NCBI GenBank assembly: GCA_002067405.1
Contig: MVRP01000054.1
Location: 1 to 24,914, forward strand
Direction: 5' to 3'
Origin: Syntrophorhabdaceae bacterium PtaU1.Bin034
GTDB taxonomy: Bacteria; Desulfobacterota_G; Syntrophorhabdia; Syntrophorhabdales; WCHB1-27
DNA length: 24,914 bases
The notes beneath the pieces are model-generated. The model was not told the DNA's origin. It did not search any database and saw nothing but the letters and a program-made list of their open reading frames with translations. The position numbers were made by a program, and so were the translations under genes. The first letter of the stretch is position 1. Every line of letters starts with the position of its first letter. This document shows positions 8,421 to 15,606 of this stretch, piece after piece.

Positions 8421-8858
8421 ATGGTCATGAAGAAAGAAAAAGAAGTCTTCTCCGATTACCTGTCAAAGCACGGACTCAAAATGACGGGGCAGAGGGAGAC
8501 GATCCTGAATGAGTTTCTCCGCATGGAAGGTCATTCGACCGCCGATGAACTCACTGCGGCAGTAAAAAAGAAGGATAAGACCATAGGTCAGGCCACGGTT
8601 TACAGGCTTCTGCGAATTCTTGCCGAATCGGGCATTGCCCGCGAGGTGCGATTCAGCGACGGTGTTGTCAGGTACGAACACAACATCGGGCACGAGCACC
8701 ACGATCACCTCACCTGTGAGCGTTGCGGTAAAACGGTAGAAATTGTGGACCAAAACATAGAAGAGCTTCAGAAAAGGCTGGCGGAAAAACACAGGTTTGT
8801 CATTACCGGGCATGCGATGAACATCTACGGTATTTGCGGGGAGTGCAGGAAGAAGTGA
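8421..8858 (+). CDS. fur: Fur-family ferric uptake regulator (paralogue 1)
   Basis: A 145-residue Fur-family repressor. The winged-helix part holds MTGQRETIL (21-29) and the recognition helix TIGQATVYRLLRIL (54-67). The metal-rich hinge HEHHDH (91-96) is followed by two structural CxxC pairs (Cys99/Cys102 and Cys139/Cys142), as in Fur rather than a Cys-less form. The gene begins either at 8421 or at the ATG two codons later; both follow the Fur box immediately. A close paralogue lies at 14611-15039 with the same hinge and cysteines. Autoregulation is strongly implied by the Fur box. Zur or PerR function cannot be excluded, but the boxes and the feo neighbour favour iron. Confidence 0.88.
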   Translation: MVMKKEKEVFSDYLSKHGLKMTGQRETILNEFLRMEGHSTADELTAAVKKKDKTIGQATVYRLLRILAESGIAREVRFSDGVVRYEHNIGHEHHDHLTCERCGKTVEIVDQNIEELQKRLAEKHRFVITGHAMNIYGICGECRKK

Positions 8859-8877
8859 AACTTTTTATCCAATAACT

Positions 8878-8896
8878 GAGAATGATTCGCAGTACC
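8878..8896 (+). promoter_or_regulatory. Weak Fur-box-like site before the second P-type ATPase
   Basis: GAGAATGATTCGCAGTACC matches the 19-bp Fur consensus at 13 positions; the left half is good and the right half poor. It sits in the 88-bp gap between fur paralogue 1 and the ATPase gene. It may place the ATPase operon under Fur, or may be chance. Confidence 0.3.
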
Positions 8897-8946
8897 GTTA
8901 TCATGGCATCTCAGCCGGTCTGTCGACGCCTGCAAAAAGGGGAGCA

Positions 8947-11070
8947 GTGGAATACCGCATCGTTCATGAACTGCCGCGCCGTGTGAGGATAACGCTGTCG
9001 ATCCCCGGAAGGCATGGGCTGGATGCCTCATGGGTGGAACAAATAAAGGGGATGGACGGGATACGAAGCGCATCCTTCAACCGTCGGACGCAAACGCTTC
9101 TTGTTACTCACCGTGGAGACCGCCCTACAAGAGACGCCCTGCTGTCGTCGATCAAGAACGCCTCTCTCGTCATCTCGAAAAAGGAAATTTCTGAGGCAAG
9201 CGCCTTCCAGCAAAAGCGAAAGGCAGTCATCACCTCGGGGGCTCTCTTGCTTGCCTCACCGCTGATCCCTCTTAAGCTCGCGCCGTTCATCGCCGCATAC
9301 GGGGCCATGCCTTTTTTGAAGAAGGGCATCAGGTCTTTGAGGGAAAAGCGTCTGAATGTAAACGTGCTTGATTCCTCCGCGTTGTCGGTTGCCGTTGCGA
9401 TGGGGGATTATCGAACCGCAGGGACCATATCATTCCTTCTCAAGCTTGGAGATTATATGGAGGAGCGGACGAGGGAGCGGTCACGAAGGAGCATCCGCGA
9501 CGTGTTTGCTGCGCCGGTCGAGCATGTGTGGCTGAAACGGGCCGGTAAAGAGGTGAAGGTCAACGCGCGGGAACTTTCCGTCGGTGATATGGTCATTGTG
9601 AGGACCGGCAGCCGTATCCCTGTCGACGGACAAGTCATCGAAGGTGAGGCAATGGTGAATCAATCTTCAATGACGGGAGAACCTTTGCCCGTTGCGAAGA
9701 GAAAGGGTTTGACCGTCTACGCCGGAACAGCGGTGGAGGAAGGCAGCCTCGTGGTAGAAGCCGAGAAGGTCGGTGATGCAACCAGGGTATCCAGGATCAT
9801 AAAAGTGATCGAGGGGTCGGAACACCATAAGGCGGACGTCCAGACACACGCTGAAAGACTGGCGGAGAAGCTTGTCCCTTATTCGTTTCTGCTGAGCGGA
9901 TTAACGTACGCCCTTACGGGAAGCGCGGTAAGGGCCGCGGCGGTGTTGCTGGTCGATTACTCGTGTGCCATAAGGCTCTCAACGACCCTGTCAATCATGT
10001 CGGGCATGATCAGATCGGGGAAAAGAGGGGTCTTGATAAAGGGCGGAAGATTCATCGAAAAGCTGTCCCGTGCCGACGTTTTTGTTCTGGACAAGACCGG
10101 CACCCTGACGGAATCATCACCTGACGTCATGAATGTGTTTCCTGTCAACGGTTACAGCCGCGACTACATCCTGAGACAAACCGCATGCGTCGAAGAACAC
10201 TTTCCCCATCCCGTTGCTACGGCCATTGTGAAAAGGGCGAGGGACGAAGGGGTGATTCACGCAGAAGAGCACGGGGAGGTGGAGCATGTCCTTGCCCACG
10301 GGATCGTGTCAAGGATTGATGGGAAAAGGATCCTCGTGGGAAGTGAGCATTTTGTCGTGGAGGATGAAGGGGTCGATATAAGCGTCGCAAAAAAAGAGAT
10401 AGAAGCCCTCACCGGTACGGGATACTCGGTCCTCTACGTAGCTATTGAAAAGGAGCTCGCGGGCATTATCGCGATCAGGGACCCCCTGCGGAGGGACGCT
10501 GCGGGATTCGTCAGGATGCTCAAGGAATCGGGCGTAAAGAAAGTGGTTATGCTTACCGGCGACAGCGATGCGGCTGCCAGAAACGCGGCGGAGAAGCTCG
10601 ACATAAAAGAATATCACGCCCAGGTCTTGCCCGATACGAAAACAGAGGTAATAAGGGCTCTTAAAGAGGGTGATCACGTCGTTGCCATGGTTGGCGACGG
10701 TATTAATGACAGCCCCGCTCTCAGCTATGCCGATGTGGGCATATCCATGAAACACGGTGCAGACATCGCGAAAGAAGCATCCGATGTCCTTGTTTTGGAT
10801 GGAAACCTTTTAGCCATAATCGAGGCAAGGCAGATCTCACGGAAAACAATGTCATTAATCAGGCAGAACTTCAGATACACAGTGGGGATAAATTCCGCGC
10901 TGATAGGGCTGGGCCTTCTTGGGGTTATCACTCCGGGGATTACCGCCGTTGCCCACAATGCGGCAACCATCGCGATAACCTTGAACAGCCTCGGATTTCT
11001 TTCCAAAGGCACGAGAAGCGAACGCGGGGGATCGCGAACCCCGATGATTCACGGACGACAGCCCGGGTGA
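8947..11070 (+). CDS. P-type metal ATPase with Cys-less HMA-like domain and YSC motif (CtpC-like)
   Basis: A 707-residue P-type ATPase with a GTG start preceded by AAGGGGAG. The N-terminal 75 residues form an HMA-like domain without CxxC (VHELPRRVRITL). Membrane segments lie near 93-125, 140-170 and 312-355. Catalytic motifs are intact: TGEP (243-246), DKTGT (382-386), HP (421-422), TGDS (537-540) and GDGIND (583-588). The helix carrying the metal motif reads VDYSCAIRLSTT, so Tyr338-Ser339-Cys340 takes the place of CPC and the later STP is STT. The last helix holds AHNAATIAITLNS. This set recalls the mycobacterial CtpC group, linked to Mn/Zn. Neighbours include HMA2 and single-TM proteins, which fits that group. 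The metal is unknown. Confidence 0.88.
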   Translation: MEYRIVHELPRRVRITLSIPGRHGLDASWVEQIKGMDGIRSASFNRRTQTLLVTHRGDRPTRDALLSSIKNASLVISKKEISEASAFQQKRKAVITSGALLLASPLIPLKLAPFIAAYGAMPFLKKGIRSLREKRLNVNVLDSSALSVAVAMGDYRTAGTISFLLKLGDYMEERTRERSRRSIRDVFAAPVEHVWLKRAGKEVKVNARELSVGDMVIVRTGSRIPVDGQVIEGEAMVNQSSMTGEPLPVAKRKGLTVYAGTAVEEGSLVVEAEKVGDATRVSRIIKVIEGSEHHKADVQTHAERLAEKLVPYSFLLSGLTYALTGSAVRAAAVLLVDYSCAIRLSTTLSIMSGMIRSGKRGVLIKGGRFIEKLSRADVFVLDKTGTLTESSPDVMNVFPVNGYSRDYILRQTACVEEHFPHPVATAIVKRARDEGVIHAEEHGEVEHVLAHGIVSRIDGKRILVGSEHFVVEDEGVDISVAKKEIEALTGTGYSVLYVAIEKELAGIIAIRDPLRRDAAGFVRMLKESGVKKVVMLTGDSDAAARNAAEKLDIKEYHAQVLPDTKTEVIRALKEGDHVVAMVGDGINDSPALSYADVGISMKHGADIAKEASDVLVLDGNLLAIIEARQISRKTMSLIRQNFRYTVGINSALIGLGLLGVITPGITAVAHNAATIAITLNSLGFLSKGTRSERGGSRTPMIHGRQPG

Positions 11071-11127
11071 GAAAACGTCTCCCGGCTGCTCATCATAAAC
11101 ATGAAACACCTTGTGTAAGGAGGTAAA

Positions 11128-11544
11128 ATGGCGCCGGTAAGTGTGATCCCTGGTCGGATAAGGCTGGAGAGCAGGCAACTGATAGCGAAGGAAGGGTGGT
11201 GTCTGTTTATCGAAAACAGGCTCGCTGAGACAAAAGGGGTAACAAGCGTGCGGACCAACCCGCGCACGGGAAGGATATTGGTACGATTCAACGAAAAAGA
11301 GACGACGGACCATGAGCTTATCGCCGGCATCAAAGACATCCTTGACCGGATGAGCAGTGATTTCAGGGGCCATGGAGACCAGCTTACGGCCTTAACGTAT
11401 GCTCCGGACAGGGCAAGACAGCATAGAGAAGCAAGCAGTGCTTTGACCGACGCGGTCATCACCATTGCCGGCCAGGTGCTGATACCAAAGCCCCTCAGAG
11501 GCTTGGTCCCGATTGCGCTTCGGGTCCTCAGGGGGAATCTATAA
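11128..11544 (+). CDS. HMA2-type (Cys-less heavy-metal-associated-like) domain protein
   Basis: A 138-residue protein with an excellent AAGGAGG ribosome site. Residues 3-75 form the ferredoxin-like HMA2 fold: SVIPGRIRLES, a long helix, GVTSVRTNPRTGRILVRF and a second helix ELIAGIKDIL. The CxxC of true metallochaperones is missing. The same fold begins the preceding ATPase (VHELPRRVRITL...), so this is likely its free-standing partner domain. The C-terminal third is Arg-rich, then hydrophobic (ALTDAVITIAGQVLIPKPLRGLVPIALRVL as a broken amphipathic stretch), which suggests membrane contact. It sits 57 bp after the ATPase, in the same operon. The role as ATPase adaptor is inference. Confidence 0.75.
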   Translation: MAPVSVIPGRIRLESRQLIAKEGWCLFIENRLAETKGVTSVRTNPRTGRILVRFNEKETTDHELIAGIKDILDRMSSDFRGHGDQLTALTYAPDRARQHREASSALTDAVITIAGQVLIPKPLRGLVPIALRVLRGNL

Positions 11545-11562
11545 ACAAGGAGGCAGTCAAAC

Positions 11563-11994
11563 ATGGAAGACGAACGTGAGCATGAAAAGAAAGACGATCA
11601 GGAAGAGAGAGACCTCAAAGACAATTATGAAGACGGCGGGCGAAAGAAGCGACAGGAAGGCTACGTGGTGAGCACCCGAAGCGTGAGACTTATCGTCGGA
11701 GGAGCCCTAGGCGCGCTCGCCGCTCTGGGCATCGGTAAAGCTTCGGCGAGGATCAGGCCGACCGTGGTGGGGGCCGTGAAAGAGGGGTACGCCTTCAAGG
11801 AATGGGTCGCAGGAAAGTACGAAAAGGCGCGCGAGGACGTTGAGGATATTGTCGCCGAGGCCAAGCACGCCCATTACAGCGATCTCAAGATCACGTCAGA
11901 GACCCTGAGCAAGGAAAAGGAGATACTGCAGAAGATCGAAGAAGCGGTCAACAGGAGAATGGCAAGAAACGAATCCGAAAAGGAGGGGGCATAA
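11563..11994 (+). CDS. Single-TM charged protein, PacL/DUF1490-like ATPase companion
   Basis: A 143-residue protein with an AAGGAGG ribosome site 18 bp after the HMA2 gene. It starts with about 35 highly charged residues (Glu/Asp/Lys/Arg), then a glycine-rich membrane segment LIVGGALGALAALGIGKASA (about 44-63). After that comes an amphipathic helix that includes KAREDVEDIVAEAKHAHYSD, then a coiled-coil tail to residue 138. The TM plus helix with a VxDIVAEAK motif recalls mycobacterial DUF1490/PacL proteins, which scaffold CtpC-type ATPases in the membrane. That comparison is from memory of the family and needs a profile search. Its position directly behind a CtpC-like ATPase supports the idea. 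Confidence 0.6.
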   Translation: MEDEREHEKKDDQEERDLKDNYEDGGRKKRQEGYVVSTRSVRLIVGGALGALAALGIGKASARIRPTVVGAVKEGYAFKEWVAGKYEKAREDVEDIVAEAKHAHYSDLKITSETLSKEKEILQKIEEAVNRRMARNESEKEGA

Positions 11995-11996
11995 CC

Positions 11997-12188
11997 ATGG
12001 AAGCACGCAGCAAGAGCAAGAGGTACCTTGGTGGTTTTTTGAACGTTGCCCTTGGCGCCGGAGCAGTGATATCCGGTGCGTATATATTTTCGAGGCTCAA
12101 AGAGAAACGGGACACGGAGACCCGGCTCGAAAGAATGGAGCAGATACTGGAAAAGATCGCTTCCGAGGATGAATCTGGCAACGGTTAG
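11997..12188 (+). CDS. Small single-TM protein, end of the ATPase operon
   Basis: A 63-residue protein that begins two bases after the stop of the preceding gene. It has a basic N-terminus (MEARSKSKRY), one glycine-rich membrane segment of about 20 residues (12-31) and a charged coiled-coil tail with RLERMEQILEKIA. The layout is like a shortened version of the preceding protein (TM with GxGA pattern, then helix). Tight coupling suggests it is made together with the ATPase and that the two helical tails may pair. No family is recognised. Its stop lies four bases from the stop of the converging broken gene at 12193. Confidence 0.6.
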   Translation: MEARSKSKRYLGGFLNVALGAGAVISGAYIFSRLKEKRDTETRLERMEQILEKIASEDESGNG

Positions 12189-12192
12189 TCCG

Positions 12193-13038
12193 TCAAGCCT
12201 CCCCCGGCTTGAACATGGTCGGGTTTTCTCCCTGGAGGAGTTCCACACCCAACAAAGGTTGAAGGGGAAGCCTTGGGCGCCACGTTAATTGCGCTCCCTT
12301 CTCCATAATACCGTCCTTGCCCATGAACCCCTTGTATATGAGGGACGTATCGGTGAAGTCCCACTCGTGGGGGTGCATTTCATTATGGACGCTGAACTGG
12401 CTCTTGAATTTTCCACCCTTTAACCGGAGATTGGCGGGAAGTGTTTTGGTGTAGAAGTAGGCCTCTTCTATGCTTGACCCCTCCTCCGTGAAAGAGACGA
12501 CGCCAAAAAGGTCAAAGTACTCGTCCACGGGTGTGAATGCGGCAATTGAGAACTCGTCGATATTGAAACCTTTCTTCTGGTCGAGCCCCGTGCTTGAGAA
12601 ACCGGTGATCCCTCTGTTTCTCAAGCTTCGCTCATTGATGCTCGATCCGTAATAGAAGCTGTTGAGCACAAAGGTCATGGCCGGGTTTTTCAGATTCTTG
12701 TAAAAATCGGTTACAGCACCGGATATTTTGACGGTTTTACCTTCCCCTTCCCGGGGTTCACCGTTGGGTTTCGCCTGCTCCGCTGCTCCGCCCTTTGGCT
12801 TTCATTTGTCTTTTCTAATGCCTGCTGCCCGGCCACCTCTCTCTTCAGCCGGTCAATCAGTTGTTGTTGTTCCTCTATCGTTTTTTGCTGTTTTTTTCAG
12901 GGTTTCCTCCAGCATGTTGAGCCTCGATTCTACATCGGCCGCAAAAGAGACCGATGTCAGAAGACCTACAAAAATCATGATAAGGAAAACTCGAATAATC
13001 ATAACGCGTGCTTTGTCTTTGTTGAACATTGTTGCCAT
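12193..13038 (-). pseudogene. Outer-membrane porin-like gene broken by two compensating frameshifts and C-terminally truncated
   Basis: The gene starts at 13038 behind GAGGAGG with a signal peptide ending SFAA, then a coiled coil (VESRLNMLEETLKK). In the A-rich run at 12891-12897 the frame is lost and stops at 12853. Reading one base later restores a coiled coil (IEEQQQLIDRLKREVAG), and near 12785-12800 the frame returns to the original one. From there it encodes SGAVTDFYKNL... through 12193. The barrel part has EEAYFYTKTLPANLRLKGGK and HPHEWDFTDTSLIYKGFMG. These recall a family of outer-membrane proteins placed near metal transporters that usually run much longer. The coding frame ends after LLQGENPTMFKPGEA, so the C-terminal barrel is missing. 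The two indels may be real or read errors. Confidence 0.65.
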
Positions 13039-13108
13039 TCTTTATGCCTCCTCAGTGGTTTTTGCCGTACTGATTCCTTCATGTAACCTTCTTCCGTCCT
13101 CTATTCAA

Positions 13109-13205
13109 GCAAAAAGGGCGCAACAGGGCCGCAAAACGTGCCGACTCCCATTGCGCCCTCACTTCCCGGCTCCTCGCGCCGGGCCGTAGGACCTGTCCTG
13201 CAAAA
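13109..13205 (-). ncRNA. Structured leader RNA element, copy 1 (candidate riboswitch/attenuator)
   Basis: Read on the minus strand, TTTTGC (13205-13200) is followed by a 35-nt core (13190-13156) identical to the copy at 18721-18755. The core holds a perfect hairpin CCCGGC-GCGAGGA-GCCGGG (13183-13165). A stem AGGGCGCAA/TTGCGCCCT (13159-13151 with 13123-13115) then ends in five T, the form of an intrinsic terminator. The element lies 67 bp after the lipoprotein gene and 70 bp before the start of the porin-like gene, in the direction of both. It may be a terminator between them or a regulated leader of the porin-like gene. No known riboswitch signature was recognised. Confidence 0.7.
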
Positions 13206-13271
13206 ACTTTGCGTGCTACTTATTATGCGTTGACTGCCGGCATTGCTTTACTCACCGGACAGACCCCGCCA

Positions 13272-13880
13272 TCAACTATCCTTGTTCTCGAGACGCACCC
13301 CATTCAAATAGGCGTTCAGGCGAGAAACGCCGTGCAGAAAACACGGACGGCTTTTCATCGACCTGGAGTAAATCGGTTTCAACTCCAGAAGGTAGGGTTC
13401 ATTCCTCTCCTGAAGATTCAGTTCCACAGTACGCGAACGCCGCTCTTCGGGTAGCTCAACCCGTATCTGATGGTTTCCGGGGCTGACCCTCACTCTTCGC
13501 TCAAATACGTAGCGCATGCCATCCCCGCCTTCAGGCAGCCGCACGCCGTCAGGACCATACTTGGGGGTCGTTTCCCTTTTTCCGTCTTCCCGCCACAAAG
13601 CCGTCTGCCCATCAACGTTTATGACAAGAGGATAATCCGTCTTGCCCCGTCGCGATTTTTTCGATTCAAACAAGTAGTAGCCTTCCAAAGGGGTCTTGAG
13701 GGAAAGCCTGACGACCACATCGATCTTCCCTTTCTCTGCAGGTGAGCTATCTCTCACTTCAGAGAAAACAGGTTCGCCTTGCGAGAGATTGGCGGCATCG
13801 ATGTGGTGGCCATCACGCAAGCAGCCTGCCAAAACCATCGCTGTTAACACAACCAGTGTGAAATTCAGAATTATTTTCAT
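13272..13880 (-). CDS. Predicted lipoprotein of unknown function
   Basis: A 202-residue protein with a lipoprotein signal (MKIILNFTLVVLTAMVLAGC, lipobox LAGC) and a GAGGTGAG ribosome site. The mature part has an Arg/Lys-rich beta pattern: VVVRLSLKTPLEGYYLFESKKS, YPLVINVDGQ, GMRYVFERRVRVSPGNHQIRVELPEE. The segment from about 50 to 165 looks like a beta-sandwich with a PEGA-like turn (VSPGNHQIRVEL). A basic tail ends the protein. No catalytic motif or metal site is obvious, and no family is recognised. It is the first gene of a minus-strand pair with the broken porin-like gene, separated by the structured RNA. Confidence 0.75.
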   Translation of the reverse strand: MKIILNFTLVVLTAMVLAGCLRDGHHIDAANLSQGEPVFSEVRDSSPAEKGKIDVVVRLSLKTPLEGYYLFESKKSRRGKTDYPLVINVDGQTALWREDGKRETTPKYGPDGVRLPEGGDGMRYVFERRVRVSPGNHQIRVELPEERRSRTVELNLQERNEPYLLELKPIYSRSMKSRPCFLHGVSRLNAYLNGVRLENKDS

Positions 13881-14105
13881 AAACTCACCTCGTATACTAA
13901 ACTCACTCGGTTCGGGGCTGGCAGCTCCAGCACAAACTCCCTGACCTGTTCAAACTCAGCGTCCTGCAGGTCTTTTCCCTTCTCGAAACGAGTATAGTTT
14001 TGACCGTCTCGCTTCTTAGCGAGCGCTTACCTCACATCGACCTGGATCAGTTACAACAAGTGAGAATGTCGCTCAGTATTAATCTCTTGGACAATCTCCT
14101 GGAGA

Positions 14106-14393
14106 CTAAAAAGCGACTTTTGGCGGGCCTCTGTAAATGAAAGGCGAAATGGTAGATTTGCTGACGAAGAATATCTCTGCCGGAATAGGGAGATAGTCTA
14201 TGGCGGTAAAGACCTCATTTGAGCGCTCGCAATAGATGTTGATGACAGCCAACTCGAGGGTGCTCTCGATGATTGTCGGACATTTTTCAGCCAGATCACC
14301 TTTTACGTTCGCGTGGGACTCAACGGTAAGAATGCTGACGAGGAAAACCAACCCTATGATCAGAGCGAGTGCTTTGAAAGTCTGCCGCTTCAT
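14106..14393 (-). CDS. Small exported protein ending in a YRGPP motif (second copy)
   Basis: A 95-residue protein with an N-terminal hydrophobic signal (about 8-24, ending VESHA). The mature part holds two Cys (EKCPTI, NIYCER) and the C-terminus is SPFIYRGPPKVAF. Only the signal-anchor layout and the YRGPP tail are shared with the protein at 2826-3110; the rest differs. The start at 14393 follows an AAAGG. It is divergent from fur paralogue 2, so a Fur-controlled intergenic region (14394-14610) may serve both. Function is unknown. Confidence 0.6.
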   Translation of the reverse strand: MKRQTFKALALIIGLVFLVSILTVESHANVKGDLAEKCPTIIESTLELAVINIYCERSNEVFTAIDYLPIPAEIFFVSKSTISPFIYRGPPKVAF

Positions 14394-14558
14394 GCGGATT
14401 TACCTTTGGAGACTCCGTAAAGAAAGGAATTAGAGAAGCATATATGATAATTACCGTTGCGAAGTCAAGTTGTTTTTCAGTTCTGAGCGAAGACCATGTG
14501 ATAGGGGTCTGTTTGCCTGCTTCCGATGTGCTGTTTTCAAAAAAAATAAAAATTATTC

Positions 14559-14599
14559 TTGACATGAAAGAGCCAATCATGATAATTATTATCATTATC
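14559..14599 (+). promoter_or_regulatory. Promoter with Fur box before the second fur gene
   Basis: TTGACA (14559-14564), a 16-bp spacer and GATAAT (14581-14586) form the promoter. GATAATTATTATCATTATC (14581-14599) matches the Fur consensus at 17 of 19 positions and lies within a longer TCATGATAAT...ATTATCATGA palindrome. The leader to the ATG at 14611 is about 18 nt, with no Shine-Dalgarno. Confidence 0.75.
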
Positions 14600-14610
14600 A
14601 TGACGATCAG

Positions 14611-15039
14611 ATGAAAGAAAAGAGTCTTTTTGCTGATTATTTATCCAGGCAGGGCCTTCGGATGACAGGTCAGAGGGAGGTAATCCTGGATGAGTTCCTT
14701 CTCTCCCAGGGTCACCACAGTGCTGAGGAACTGACGGCTGCGGTGAAGAAAAAAGATAAAACCATAGGCCAGGCTACTGTTTACAGGATATTGAGGATCT
14801 TCCTGGAATCGGGTATCGCCCGGGAGGTGAGATTCGGCGACGGTGTTGTCAGATACGAGCGTAATATCGGGCATGAGCACCATCACCATCTGACCTGCGA
14901 ACGTTGCGGCAAAATAGTGGAAGTTCCGGATCGACGACTGGAAGAGATGCAGAAAAAATTGGCCAAAGATCACGGTTTCGTCATGACCCGGCATGAGATG
15001 AATATCTACGGTATTTGCAGGGAATGCAGAGAAACATGA
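14611..15039 (+). CDS. fur: Fur-family ferric uptake regulator (paralogue 2)
   Basis: A 142-residue Fur protein that is nearly the same as paralogue 1 through the winged helix (RMTGQRE, ELTAAVKKKDKTIGQATVYR), the hinge (HEHHHH, 88-93) and the two CxxC pairs (Cys96/99, Cys136/139). It diverges mainly at the N-terminus, in the dimer helices and in the tail. It is followed after 70 bp by the feo operon with its own Fur box, so it most likely controls iron uptake here. The duplication keeps the Fur box plus start-codon arrangement. Confidence 0.9.
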   Translation: MKEKSLFADYLSRQGLRMTGQREVILDEFLLSQGHHSAEELTAAVKKKDKTIGQATVYRILRIFLESGIAREVRFGDGVVRYERNIGHEHHHHLTCERCGKIVEVPDRRLEEMQKKLAKDHGFVMTRHEMNIYGICRECRET

Positions 15040-15049
15040 TTTTTTCGGA

Positions 15050-15068
15050 TATAATGATAACAATTATC
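15050..15068 (+). promoter_or_regulatory. Fur box of the feo operon
   Basis: TATAATGATAACAATTATC matches the 19-bp Fur consensus at 16 positions. It lies 41 bp before the first feo start codon and contains a TATAAT that could serve as a -10, though no -35 was found at the right distance. Confidence 0.65.
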
Positions 15069-15109
15069 ACTATCTATATCAGATTCATAAATTCTCAGGA
15101 GGTGGGGCT

Positions 15110-15382
15110 ATGATGCCTCTCGGGCTTTTAGGCAGTGGGGAATCGGCAGAGATCATGGAGATCAGGGAGAATAATGGGTGTCATCAGGGCGGGCATCACG
15201 GTCATGGACGCTGCAACGAACATTCCAACAGGATTGAGGACATGGGTCTCAGGGTGGGAAAACAGGTGGAGATGCTCAACAACGAAGGCCGGGGGCCCCT
15301 TCTTGTGAGAGTCGATGAATCGCGGATCGCCATGGCCCGCGGCATGGCGATGAAGATACTGGTGAGGAGGAGAGAGGAATGA
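15110..15382 (+). CDS. feoA: FeoA-like protein with a His/Cys-rich insertion
   Basis: A 90-residue SH3-like FeoA protein; the AGGAGG ribosome site precedes ATG ATG. The start LLGSGESAEIMEI and the end GRGPLLVRVDESRIAMARGMAMKILV follow the FeoA pattern. Between them sits a short insertion with Cys and many His (GCHQGGHHGHGRCNEH) that ordinary FeoA lacks; it could bind metal directly. The stop overlaps the ATG of the next feoA (ATGA), so translation is coupled. FeoA proteins assist or regulate FeoB-mediated Fe(II) uptake. Confidence 0.85.
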   Translation: MMPLGLLGSGESAEIMEIRENNGCHQGGHHGHGRCNEHSNRIEDMGLRVGKQVEMLNNEGRGPLLVRVDESRIAMARGMAMKILVRRREE

Positions 15383-15606
15383 ACTTGGCTATGCTCAAGT
15401 GCGGCGAAAAGGGAAGAATCACGAAGATGGGGGCGGTGGGTCCCCTGAAGAGACGGCTCATGGATATGGGGGTGCTTGTAGGAGAAGAGGTGCAGATGGA
15501 CAAGATTGCCCCTCTCGGAGACCCTCTTGAGGTGACCGTCAAAGGTTACCGCCTTTCACTCAGGAAGAAGGAGGCGGAAGGAATACTGGTGGAGGTGGTG
15601 AAATGA
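15379..15606 (+). CDS. feoA: FeoA protein
   Basis: A 75-residue FeoA with the usual core: GEKGRITKMG, RRLMDMGVLVGEEVQM and LEVTVKGYRLSLRKKEAEGILVEV. It lacks the His/Cys insertion of the preceding copy. It overlaps the previous gene by four bases and feoB by four bases (ATGA at 15603-15606). The tandem suggests one canonical FeoA and one metal-binding variant acting on the same FeoB. Confidence 0.92.
   Translation: MNLAMLKCGEKGRITKMGAVGPLKRRLMDMGVLVGEEVQMDKIAPLGDPLEVTVKGYRLSLRKKEAEGILVEVVK

Noticed and set aside
12728..13189. 153-codon plus-strand frame across the broken porin gene
   Set aside because: It is antisense to the signal peptide and coiled coil and also spans most of the RNA element.
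13109..13205. RNA copies as ends of a mobile element
   Set aside because: No transposase or target duplication is visible, and the stem covariation indicates selection on RNA pairing.
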